Of a stretch of DNA of 13,215 nt, positions 6,558-12,801 are shown one piece after another. The DNA comes from CAYLZN01 sp964387935 (GTDB lineage: Bacteria > Acidobacteriota > Vicinamibacteria > Vicinamibacterales > JAFNAJ01): NCBI GenBank assembly GCA_964387935.1, contig CAYLZN010000139.1:1-13215 (forward strand). The letters are read 5' to 3'. Both the position numbers and the translations under genes were made by a program. Positions within the stretch are counted from its first letter, which is position 1. Each line of letters starts with the position of its first letter. The notes under the pieces are model-generated. The model was not told where the DNA came from, made no database searches, and worked only from the letters and a program-made list of their open reading frames with translations.

Positions 6558-7241
6558 ATGAAATGGACTGAGACGCTGGGGCGCGCCCTGGCCGCGTGTG
6601 CACTCGCGTTCGTGCTGGCGGATTCGGCCGCTGCCCAGACCCCTGACCCGGGGTCAGCCGACCAGCCGGCCCCGACCCCACAGGGGCCGCTGGTCATGGA
6701 ACGAATCAAGAGCGGCGCCTTCTTCGCGCCCGACGTGAAGATTACCGACATCGATGGCCGGACCGGCACCCTCGTCGGGGGCTACGGCGGGTGGCTCACC
6801 GACGAGACGCTCTTCGTCGGCGCCGGCGGGTCCTGGCTCGCCAACGACCCCAACGATATCGACATGTACTACCTCGGCCTCGTCGCCGGCTGGCGCGTGC
6901 CGCTGGGCCAGGCCGTGCGATTTGGCGTCCGGGGCCTCGTCGGCGGTGGCGAAGCGACCCTGTGGGACACCTTCTCACCCGATTTGAGCCCGGGGCGTCC
7001 GACGCCGAAGGACCGGCCCGGCGGCCAGCCCTCGCTGCCGAACCGCCCCGGCACGATCAGGTATCGCTACGCCGACGGGTTCGTGGTGTTCGAGCCGCAG
7101 GCCGACGTCACGATGCGCCTCGCCAACTGGATGGCCATCACCCTGGGAGGGGGGTACCGCTTCATCGGGGGGGCCTACGCCGGAGATCGGTTGAGCGGAG
7201 CGACCGGGAGTGTCGCGCTGCAATTCGGCGGCGGCCGCTGA
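6558..7241 (+). CDS. small outer-membrane beta-barrel-like protein
   Basis: A 227-residue protein starting at ATG 6558 with a strong GAGGAGGG site (6543-6550) seven bases upstream; the same frame opens earlier at 6498 but without signal sequence logic. A Sec signal peptide (MKWTETLGRAL, hydrophobic core, cleavage after AAAQ) is followed by a short Pro/Gln-rich spacer. The rest alternates polar and hydrophobic or aromatic residues with many glycines (TGTLVGGYGGWL, LFVGAGGSWL, YYLGLVAGWRV, VRFGVRGLVGGGEATL, WMAITLGGGYRFI, GSVALQFGG), the pattern of amphipathic strands in OmpA/OmpW-sized 8-strand barrels. No specific family is recognised, and the C-terminus is GGGR rather than the usual aromatic residue, which slightly weakens the outer-membrane call. 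It lies between the PEGA and amidase genes in the same orientation. Confidence 0.8.
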   Translation: MKWTETLGRALAACALAFVLADSAAAQTPDPGSADQPAPTPQGPLVMERIKSGAFFAPDVKITDIDGRTGTLVGGYGGWLTDETLFVGAGGSWLANDPNDIDMYYLGLVAGWRVPLGQAVRFGVRGLVGGGEATLWDTFSPDLSPGRPTPKDRPGGQPSLPNRPGTIRYRYADGFVVFEPQADVTMRLANWMAITLGGGYRFIGGAYAGDRLSGATGSVALQFGGGR

Positions 7242-7250
7242 GCGGCTATG

Positions 7251-7286
7251 GCATCATGCCCCCGCGCAACCGGGAGGGCATGATGC
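7251..7286 (+). promoter_or_regulatory. 11-bp perfect inverted repeat over the amidase start codons
   Basis: GCATCATGCCC (7251-7261) and GGGCATGATGC (7276-7286) are perfect complements around a 14-base loop. The downstream arm contains both start codons (7280 and 7283) and the end of the GGGAGGG ribosome binding site. In RNA the hairpin would hide the start; in DNA it could be an operator. The upstream arm also carries an in-frame ATG (7256). Confidence 0.7.
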
Positions 7287-9013
7287 GGCGATGGTTCAGT
7301 GTGCTGGGGGTGGGCGCGATTGCCGCGGTCACCGTGTCGGTCGGCGCCCAGTCGCGGCCGCCGGGCGTCGAGGCGCAGGACGCCTCGGAGTTCTCGGTCG
7401 TCGAGGCGACGATTCCTGACATGCAGGCGGCGATGGCGGCCGGCCGTGTCACGTCCCGCGAGCTTGTGGTGCAATCGCTCGCGCGGATCGCGTACTTCGA
7501 GGACCTCGTCAACGCGACCATGGCCGTGAGTCGGTCGGCGCTGGCCGAGGCCGAGGCGCGAGATCGGGAGCGGGCGCAAGGAAAAGTCAGGGGCCCGCTG
7601 CACGGCATTCCCATCGCGCTCAAGGACAACATCCACACGACCGACATGCCGACCACCGGCGGGGCGCTGGCCTTCCGGGGCCTCGTCCCGCCGTACGAGG
7701 CCACTCTAACCAGGCTGTTGAAGGACGCCGGCGCCGTCATCGTGGCCAAGACGATGATGACGGAACTCGCCAACTGGGTGGCGGGCAGCCCGACGCCCAT
7801 GCCCGGCAACTACTCCGCGCTCGGGGGCTTCGGCCTGAATCCGTACGACCCGCGCACCGATCCCCGGCCGGGGTTCAACGACGGCCGGCCGGCGCTCGGG
7901 ACGGGCGGGTCCAGCTCCGGCATTGGCACGGCGATGAGTTTCTGGGCGGCCAACGTGGGCACGGAAACGTCTGGCTCGATCCTCAGCCCCTCGAACCAGC
8001 ACATGCTGGTCGGCATCAAGCCGACGGTGGGGCGCGTGAGCCGCCACGGTGTGATCCCGATCACCGCCGATCAGGACACGCCCGGTCCGATGGCGCGCAC
8101 GGTCACCGACGCGGCCATCCTGCTGGGCGCGCTCGAAGGCCCGTCACCCGACCCCAACGACCCGGCCACGAGCGCCTGCACGCCGCCACCCGGTCGGGAC
8201 TACACGAAGTTCCTGGTCCGCGACGCGCTGGACGGCGCGCGCATCGGCGTGCCTCGCGCGTTCTACTACGACCAGGTGACCCCTCCGGGAGCCACGCGGC
8301 CGACGGGAGGTCTCAACGCCGAGCAGGCTGCGGTCATGAAGGAGGCGATCGAGATCCTCCGGCAGGCAGGGGCCGTGCTCGTCGATCCCGCGGACATCCC
8401 GAGCGTGGTGGACAGGGACCCGCAGCGGAACTACGGGCTCTGGGGCATCTGCAGCGGGGTGGAGGGGCGCCGGGGCAGGGACGCGGACTGTTCGATCGTG
8501 TTCAAGTATGGGATGAAGCGCGACTTCAACGCCTGGCTCGCGACCTTGGGCCCAGGCACCTCGATCAAGACGCTCACCGACCTTCGCTTCTTCAACCTCG
8601 CGAACGTGGGACGACACGCGATCAAGTACGGGCAATCGCTGCTCGACATCTCCGACGAGATGGACCTCGTGGCCGACAGGGCGCGCTACGAGGCCGACCG
8701 CCGCAAGGACCTCGACCTGGCCGGGACGCACGGCATCGCCGAGGTGATGCAGGCGCAGCGGCTGGACGCGCTGTTGTTCCCCGGGGCGAGCGGGGCGGCC
8801 ATAGCGGCACGGCCGGGGTATCCGACGGTGATCGTGCCGTTCGGGCGCGTGCCGAACTCGCCGACCCCGCCGCTGCCGGCATCGTTCGACGCGAAGCCGT
8901 CGCCGTTCGGGGTGAGCTTCACCGGGCTCTCATGCTCGGAGCCGCGCCTGATCGCGCTTGCGTACGCGTTCGAGCAGGCGACAAAACGACGGGTGCCGCC
9001 GGAGATTCAGTGA
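7283..9013 (+). CDS. exported amidase-signature family hydrolase
   Basis: A 576-residue protein. ATG 7283 is chosen because GGAGG (7273-7277) is five bases upstream; ATG 7280 and 7256 are in frame and possible. The N-terminus MRRWFSV plus a hydrophobic core ending VGAQS is a signal peptide; RRWF loosely fits a Tat signal, Sec is as likely. The amidase-signature Ser-cisSer-Lys triad is complete: K114 (IALKDN), cis-Ser S210 in GTGGSSSG, nucleophile S232 in TETSGSI. The family usually has a second Gly before GSI where this protein has Ser230. LVGIKPTVGRVSRHGVIP and the PGPMARTVTDAA block follow as in the family. It hydrolyses a C-N amide bond outside the cytoplasm; peptide amides, acyl amides or lactams are all possible. 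It is not GatA, which lacks a signal peptide and lies with gatB/gatC. The hairpin over its start suggests translational control. Confidence 0.92.
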   Translation: MRRWFSVLGVGAIAAVTVSVGAQSRPPGVEAQDASEFSVVEATIPDMQAAMAAGRVTSRELVVQSLARIAYFEDLVNATMAVSRSALAEAEARDRERAQGKVRGPLHGIPIALKDNIHTTDMPTTGGALAFRGLVPPYEATLTRLLKDAGAVIVAKTMMTELANWVAGSPTPMPGNYSALGGFGLNPYDPRTDPRPGFNDGRPALGTGGSSSGIGTAMSFWAANVGTETSGSILSPSNQHMLVGIKPTVGRVSRHGVIPITADQDTPGPMARTVTDAAILLGALEGPSPDPNDPATSACTPPPGRDYTKFLVRDALDGARIGVPRAFYYDQVTPPGATRPTGGLNAEQAAVMKEAIEILRQAGAVLVDPADIPSVVDRDPQRNYGLWGICSGVEGRRGRDADCSIVFKYGMKRDFNAWLATLGPGTSIKTLTDLRFFNLANVGRHAIKYGQSLLDISDEMDLVADRARYEADRRKDLDLAGTHGIAEVMQAQRLDALLFPGASGAAIAARPGYPTVIVPFGRVPNSPTPPLPASFDAKPSPFGVSFTGLSCSEPRLIALAYAFEQATKRRVPPEIQ

Positions 9014-9022
9014 CACGGGCAG

Positions 9023-9111
9023 GCGTACGGCGTACGGCGGCGTACGGGCAAGACGGGGCGTGCGGCGGCGTACGGGCAGGGACAGCGGTGCGGGGTAGCG
9101 TCAGGCGTACG
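9023..9111. repeat. second GCGTACG heptamer repeat tract, interrupted
   Basis: GCGTACG at 9023, 9030, 9040, 9068 and 9105, a variant GCGTGCG at 9058, and extra GCG triplets at 9037 and 9065, separated by GGCA/GGGACAGCG-type spacers. It fills nearly all of the 99-bp gap between the convergent stop codons at 9013 and 9113. Its opening (CAGGCGTACGGCGTACG) is identical to the start of the tract at 3506, so the two share an origin. Confidence 0.88.
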
Positions 9112-9112
9112 G

Positions 9113-9745
9113 TCAGGGCTTCTTGCTGGCGGCCTCGCGGCCGCCCATCGACTCGAGCGCGCCGATGGCAGCGCGTGAGGCCGCGATGATGTCGCGCTCC
9201 TCGCCCCCGAGGTAGATGCGGCCGAACGAGCCGAACGCCCGCACCTCGAGGATGTTCACCCGAGCGTGCTTCTCGGCCTCGTTTGCGGCAATGGCCGCAT
9301 AGGCCGCCGGCTCGACCTCGAGGACGAACAGGCTCTGCCTGGCCAGCAGCAGCGTCCCGTGCCGCATGCGGTTGATCAACTGCGCGTGGTGCGCGTCCAC
9401 GTTGTGGATCACCTGACTGGAGAGGATCCGCGGCTTCCAGCGATCCTCTTCGCGCAGGCCGAGCGCGTCGAGAATGGCCGCACCGGCAGCGAGCACCTCC
9501 GCCTGGGACGGCGAGTGCACCTCGAGCAGGCCGTACAACCGCTCGATGATCTGCATCCCGGGGCGGACCGAGGTCGTCTTCACCGCGACGTCGGTGATGC
9601 GGTTGATCTCGATGCCAGGGGCGATCTCCACCCAGAGCGAGGCATCCTCGGGAAGCGGGAGGAAGCCCTGCGCCACGGTGCCGAGGAAGGCGGCGTGCTG
9701 GGCCTGGAGGGAGTCGAGGAACACGTACGATCGCAGTTCGGCCAA
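9113..9745 (-). CDS. tandem-domain bacterial microcompartment shell protein (BMC-T)
   Basis: A 210-residue protein. The start is TTG at 9745-9743 with AGGAG eleven bases upstream (long spacing); it gives the N-terminus MAELRSYVFLDSLQ expected for this BMC-T subfamily. Two BMC (pfam00936) folds are visible: residues ~36-98 (SLWVEIAPGI, helix INRITDVAVK, strand MQIIERLYGLLEVHS, helix QAEVLAAGAAIL) and ~138-198 (SLFVLEVEPAAY, helix ANEAEKHARV, ILEVRAFGSFGRIYLGG, helix IIAASRAAI). Each is preceded by a similar ~35-residue extension, so the protein is an internal duplication. BMC-T proteins form trimers filling a hexagonal shell tile, and some stack in pairs around a gated pore. It resembles the BMC-T2/T3 type of Haliangium ochraceum from memory. 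No other shell protein or core enzyme is in the window, so this is an orphan or satellite gene. Confidence 0.9.
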   Translation of the reverse strand: MAELRSYVFLDSLQAQHAAFLGTVAQGFLPLPEDASLWVEIAPGIEINRITDVAVKTTSVRPGMQIIERLYGLLEVHSPSQAEVLAAGAAILDALGLREEDRWKPRILSSQVIHNVDAHHAQLINRMRHGTLLLARQSLFVLEVEPAAYAAIAANEAEKHARVNILEVRAFGSFGRIYLGGEERDIIAASRAAIGALESMGGREAASKKP

Positions 9746-9849
9746 CGGTGTGTGAACTCCTGACCAGCGGCACGTTACACCGACGCGGCCCTGCGGGCAA
9801 GATCGCGCCCGGCACGGTGGCCACTGCGATAGGATGACCGGCGCCCGTC

Positions 9850-12075
9850 ATGCGCGACATCGCCAGACCCTGGGCCCTCGTTCTCGTCACTGGCCTGGCG
9901 CTGCGCCTGGTCGCGCTGCCGCTGCCTGGCACGCTCGACACCTCGATCTGGAAGATCTGGGCCTTCAGCGCAGCCAGCGACTCGCCGGCGCGGCTCTACG
10001 GCACTGGCGGCTCTCCCCCCGAACGACGACGGCTCGGGTACGACGGCCGGTTCACGACGGTCGATTACCCACCATTGACGCTCGACGTCCTGGCGGTGGT
10101 CGGGCGCGTCTACAAGCAGTGCCGTCCGACGTTCCCCGACGGCCCGGTCTTGACGGCGGCAGTGAAGACGCCGGCCCTGCTCGCGGACATCGCGCTGGCC
10201 TGGTGCCTGTGGTCGTTCGCCCGCGTGCGGGTGCCCGTGAAGGCGGCCAGGCGCGTCGTTCGGGCGTACTGGCTGTCGCCTGCGGTACTGCTCAACGGCG
10301 CGGTGCTCGGCTACCTCGACCCGCTCGCCGCGCTCCCGGCGACGACCGCGTTCCTGGTGGCGGCCGGCGGGCGCTGGTGGCTCGCGGGCGCCCTGGGGGC
10401 CGCCGCGGCCCTCGTGAAGGCGCAAGGTGCGGTGCCGCTCGTGGCGCTCGGCCTCTGGGCCGCGTGTGCCGGTCGCAGACCGGCGGCACGGGCCGCGGCA
10501 GGCGCCGCCGTTATTGCAGTGGTCGTGCTCGCGCCGGTGTGGATGGCGGGCGGCTGGCCCAGCTTCCTCGTCTCCATGGCGTCGCTGGCGCGCCAGAACA
10601 TGGTGTCGGGCAACGCGGCGAACCCCTGGTGGATCTACACGTGGATCTTCCGCGCCTGGTACGACCTCGACCAGGGGGCGTGGTTCGCCTTCACCCAGCC
10701 GGTGCGCGTGCTCGGGCTCGACACCGTCGCCGAACTGGGACACGCGTCACCCAAGCCCTGGGGCCTGCTGCTGTTCGGTCTCGCGGCTGGCTGGGGCCTG
10801 TGGCGCGTGGGCCGCGAGTTCGTGCGAAGCCGTGACGCGTCGTCGCAGTGGCCCCTGGCGGCCGCGCTCGCCGCGTTCGTCGTCCACGCCTACTTCATGT
10901 GGATCGTGCCCGTGCACGAGAACCACCTGTATTTGGCCGTGCCGCTCTCCGGCGTCGCGGCCATCGCTCTCGTGCCGTACCGGCGCCTCGCCCTGGCGCT
11001 CGGGGTGCAGCAGGCGTTGAATCTGTTCCTCTTCTACGGCATCAGCGAGGGCATCGGCTGGCTGCCCCCGCGGAACGTGACGGTCGTCGATGCCACGGTC
11101 GTCCTCGCCGCGCTGTCGATCTGGGTTTTCGGCTGGCACGTGCGCGTGCTGGCACGCGTCAGCGCCCACCCTGCGCCCTGCGCCTTGAGCCCTGAGCCCT
11201 GCGCCTTGAGCCCTGAGCCCGAATGTTATGATCGCCTCCCTATGAACAGGCTGCTGCTGGTGGGCGGGAACGAGAGTCTGGCCAGCGAGGTTCGCGGGCT
11301 GAAAGGGCTGCCGGCCTTCGAGGTGGACGTCGCGGCCGGAGGCGCCGACGCGCTTCGGCGTGTGAGGCGGCGCGCGTACGACGTCGTCATGACGGACCCG
11401 AACACGCCGGTGGAAGAGGACTTCGCGCTCATCGAAGCGCTCCGCGAGATGCGCCCGGGCATGCGGGAGGTCGTGCTTGCGCCCAGCGTGACCCGCGAGG
11501 ACGTGATCGCCGCCCTGCGCGCCCACGTCTATGCGTGCTTCCGGGCACCGTTCGACTGGGACGAGATCGCGACGATCCTGCGCCTGGCGTTCGACGAGCA
11601 GAACTGGCGCCACAGCATCGAACCGCTCTCGGCCACGCCGGACTGGATCTCGCTGCGCGTGTCGAGCCAGCTCGCCACCGCGGAGCGCCTGACGCAGTTC
11701 ATGCGGGAACTGGCCGCCGACCAGCCGGACGAGCGCCGAGAAGACCTGATGCTGGCCTTCCGCGAGATGCTGCTCAACGCGATGGAACACGGGGCCGGCT
11801 TCGACCCGGATCAGGTCGTCGAGGTCTCGGCCGTCCGCACCCAGCGCACGATCGTGTTTCACTTCCGCGACCCGGGAGCAGGCTTCCGTCGGAACCACCT
11901 GCCGCAGGCCACGCAGAGCAGCGCCCCGGCGGATGTCGTGGCCGCGGCCGAGTATCGCGAGGAGGCGGGCCTCCGGCCGGGCGGGTTCGGAATGCTGCTG
12001 GTGCGCAACCTGGTGGACGAGGTGATCTACAACGAGTCGGGCAACCAGGTCATCCTCGTGAAACACACCGCGTGA
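9850..12075 (+). CDS. continuous frame: polytopic GT-C glycosyltransferase (1-~440) joined in frame to receiver-like/HATPase protein (465-741)
   Basis: One open frame of 741 codons from ATG 9850. Residues 1-~436 are a membrane glycosyltransferase of the GT-C fold (GT87/DUF2029-like): about ten hydrophobic segments, an early loop TLDTSIWKIW with D30 in the place of the catalytic Asp, VDYPPL (71-76), the LLNGAVLGYLDPLAALPATTAFL pattern (147-169, split here as the LNG...GYLDP block), LVKAQGAVPL and HENHLYLAVPL. Such enzymes transfer sugars from polyprenyl-phosphate donors outside the membrane; donor and acceptor unknown. Residues ~439-457 (PAPCALSPEP and repeat) are encoded by a heptamer array, 458-464 by promoter-like DNA, and 465-741 are the ATPase protein described separately. 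No stop codon separates them. A gene whose stop was overrun by the array is likelier than a functional fusion, so the glycosyltransferase would naturally end near 11165. No strong ribosome binding site precedes ATG 9850; it starts 104 bp from the divergent BMC-T gene. Confidence 0.75.
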   Translation: MRDIARPWALVLVTGLALRLVALPLPGTLDTSIWKIWAFSAASDSPARLYGTGGSPPERRRLGYDGRFTTVDYPPLTLDVLAVVGRVYKQCRPTFPDGPVLTAAVKTPALLADIALAWCLWSFARVRVPVKAARRVVRAYWLSPAVLLNGAVLGYLDPLAALPATTAFLVAAGGRWWLAGALGAAAALVKAQGAVPLVALGLWAACAGRRPAARAAAGAAVIAVVVLAPVWMAGGWPSFLVSMASLARQNMVSGNAANPWWIYTWIFRAWYDLDQGAWFAFTQPVRVLGLDTVAELGHASPKPWGLLLFGLAAGWGLWRVGREFVRSRDASSQWPLAAALAAFVVHAYFMWIVPVHENHLYLAVPLSGVAAIALVPYRRLALALGVQQALNLFLFYGISEGIGWLPPRNVTVVDATVVLAALSIWVFGWHVRVLARVSAHPAPCALSPEPCALSPEPECYDRLPMNRLLLVGGNESLASEVRGLKGLPAFEVDVAAGGADALRRVRRRAYDVVMTDPNTPVEEDFALIEALREMRPGMREVVLAPSVTREDVIAALRAHVYACFRAPFDWDEIATILRLAFDEQNWRHSIEPLSATPDWISLRVSSQLATAERLTQFMRELAADQPDERREDLMLAFREMLLNAMEHGAGFDPDQVVEVSAVRTQRTIVFHFRDPGAGFRRNHLPQATQSSAPADVVAAAEYREEAGLRPGGFGMLLVRNLVDEVIYNESGNQVILVKHTA
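11169..11217. repeat. heptanucleotide array, seven units of CCYTGMG
   Basis: Seven contiguous heptamers: CCCTGCG, CCCTGCG, CCTTGAG, CCCTGAG, CCCTGCG, CCTTGAG, CCCTGAG, followed by CCC. The last six form a 21-bp unit (CCCTGCG + CCTTGAG + CCCTGAG) present twice, 11176-11196 and 11197-11217. It is read in frame as PCALSPE twice. The other two plus-strand frames both meet TGA inside it (for example at 11186 and 11193). Confidence 0.92.
11224..11232 (+). promoter_or_regulatory. extended -10 promoter element (TG-T-TATGAT)
   Basis: TGT followed by TATGAT (11227-11232) matches the extended -10 pattern with a single mismatch to TATAAT. It lies directly after the heptamer array; ATG 11242 starts nine bases later, so the transcript would be leaderless or nearly so. 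This fits the lack of a ribosome binding site before 11242. Confidence 0.55.
11242..12075 (+). CDS. degenerate receiver domain plus RsbW-like HATPase (regulatory ATPase / anti-sigma type kinase)
   Basis: A 277-residue protein if translated from its own ATG 11242, which the promoter-like TGTTATGAT just upstream supports; the same frame also continues from the glycosyltransferase. Residues 1-~115 look like a receiver: strand NRLLLVGGN, VVMTDPNTP with D52 at the phosphoryl site, VVLAPS and CFRAPF. It lacks the acidic pair (GGNE instead) and the KPF lysine (Ala102), so normal phosphorylation is doubtful. Residues ~140-277 are a GHKL ATPase of the RsbW/SpoIIAB class: N box E175/N179/H183 (EMLLNAMEHG), G1 box DPGAG (210-214), G2 box GGFGMLLV (247-254). 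No histidine-kinase dimerisation domain is present. Likely role: protein-serine kinase or anti-sigma switch in a partner-switching pathway, in the cytoplasm; no sigma factor or anti-anti-sigma gene is in view. Confidence is high for the domains, moderate for the start. Confidence 0.82.
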   Translation: MNRLLLVGGNESLASEVRGLKGLPAFEVDVAAGGADALRRVRRRAYDVVMTDPNTPVEEDFALIEALREMRPGMREVVLAPSVTREDVIAALRAHVYACFRAPFDWDEIATILRLAFDEQNWRHSIEPLSATPDWISLRVSSQLATAERLTQFMRELAADQPDERREDLMLAFREMLLNAMEHGAGFDPDQVVEVSAVRTQRTIVFHFRDPGAGFRRNHLPQATQSSAPADVVAAAEYREEAGLRPGGFGMLLVRNLVDEVIYNESGNQVILVKHTA

Positions 12076-12096
12076 GGAGCCCTGACGCGCATCGGG

Positions 12097-12102
12097 GATA
12101 CT
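12097..12102 (+). promoter_or_regulatory. possible -10 element (GATACT) before the gene at 12140
   Basis: GATACT lies in the 64-bp gap after the ATPase stop, 37 bases before ATG 12140. It is the same hexamer as at 2967. No clear -35 is visible at the expected spacing. Confidence 0.3.
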
Positions 12103-12139
12103 GCGGCCGCCATCCGCGGTACCGTTCGGGAGGCTCAGG

Positions 12140-12790
12140 ATGAAGAAGCTGCTCATCGGCTGCCTGCTCACCACCGTCGTCCTCGCGATCGTCGGCATCG
12201 CCGGCTCGTACTGGGTCTATCGGAAGGTGGCGAGCACGGTGAGCCAGTTCGCCGAGTTCCGGGACGTGCCGACCCTCGAGCAACAGGTGCGCAACACCGG
12301 GGCCTTCGCGCCCCCCGCCTCGGGGGAACTCACGACTGCGCAGGTGGAGCGCCTGGTGGCCGTGCAGACGCAGGTGCGGCAGCGGCTCGGCCAGCGGTTC
12401 GAGGAGATGCAGCGCCGCTACAAGACGCTGCTCGACAAGCCCGAGGCCACCGCCGTCGATCTTCCCGCCTTGCTCTCGGCGTATCGCGATCTCGCGGGGT
12501 CGTGGATGGACGCCAAACGGACGCAGGTCGAGGCGCTCAACGCCGCGAACTTCTCGCTGGACGAGTACCGATGGGTGCGCGCCCAGGCGTACGCGGCGCT
12601 CGGTCTGCCGTTCCTGGACGTGGACGTGGCGAAGCTCGTGGAGAGCATCACCGGCGGGCAGGTTCCCGACGAGCCCGCGCGGATGGCCGGCTCGATCGGC
12701 CCCGCGGGCCCGGAGCACAACCAGACGATCGTCGAGCCCTTCCGGAAGGTGCTGGAGGACAACGTCGCGCTCGCGTCGTTCGGGCTGTGA
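12140..12790 (+). CDS. membrane-anchored protein of unknown function
   Basis: A 216-residue protein starting at ATG 12140 with GGGAGG (12128-12133) six bases upstream. MKK followed by a hydrophobic segment to about residue 27 (LIGCLLTTVVLAIVGIAGSYWVY in outline) is an uncleaved anchor or signal; the Cys at residue 8 is too near the N-terminus to be a normal lipobox. The rest is largely helical and charged (TTAQVERLVAVQTQVRQRL, RFEEMQRRYKTLL, DLAGSWMDAKRTQVEALN) with a conserved-looking SLDEYRWVRAQAYAALGLP block, suggesting a periplasmic helical bundle tethered to the inner membrane. I do not recognise the family. It ends 11 bp before the alpha/beta hydrolase and that gene's ribosome binding site overlaps its stop, so the two are probably one operon. 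Confidence 0.82.
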   Translation: MKKLLIGCLLTTVVLAIVGIAGSYWVYRKVASTVSQFAEFRDVPTLEQQVRNTGAFAPPASGELTTAQVERLVAVQTQVRQRLGQRFEEMQRRYKTLLDKPEATAVDLPALLSAYRDLAGSWMDAKRTQVEALNAANFSLDEYRWVRAQAYAALGLPFLDVDVAKLVESITGGQVPDEPARMAGSIGPAGPEHNQTIVEPFRKVLEDNVALASFGL

Positions 12791-12801
12791 GGAGCGTCGC
12801 C

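Noticed and set aside
7283..9013. GatA subunit of the aminoacyl-tRNA amidotransferase
   Set aside because: The protein has a signal peptide and no gatB or gatC neighbour, so an exported amidase is more likely.
10747..12198. 483-codon open frame on the minus strand opposite the glycosyltransferase/ATPase frame
   Set aside because: It mirrors the plus-strand codons in GC-rich DNA, has no domain or ribosome binding site, and the opposite strand has clear GT-C and HATPase motifs.
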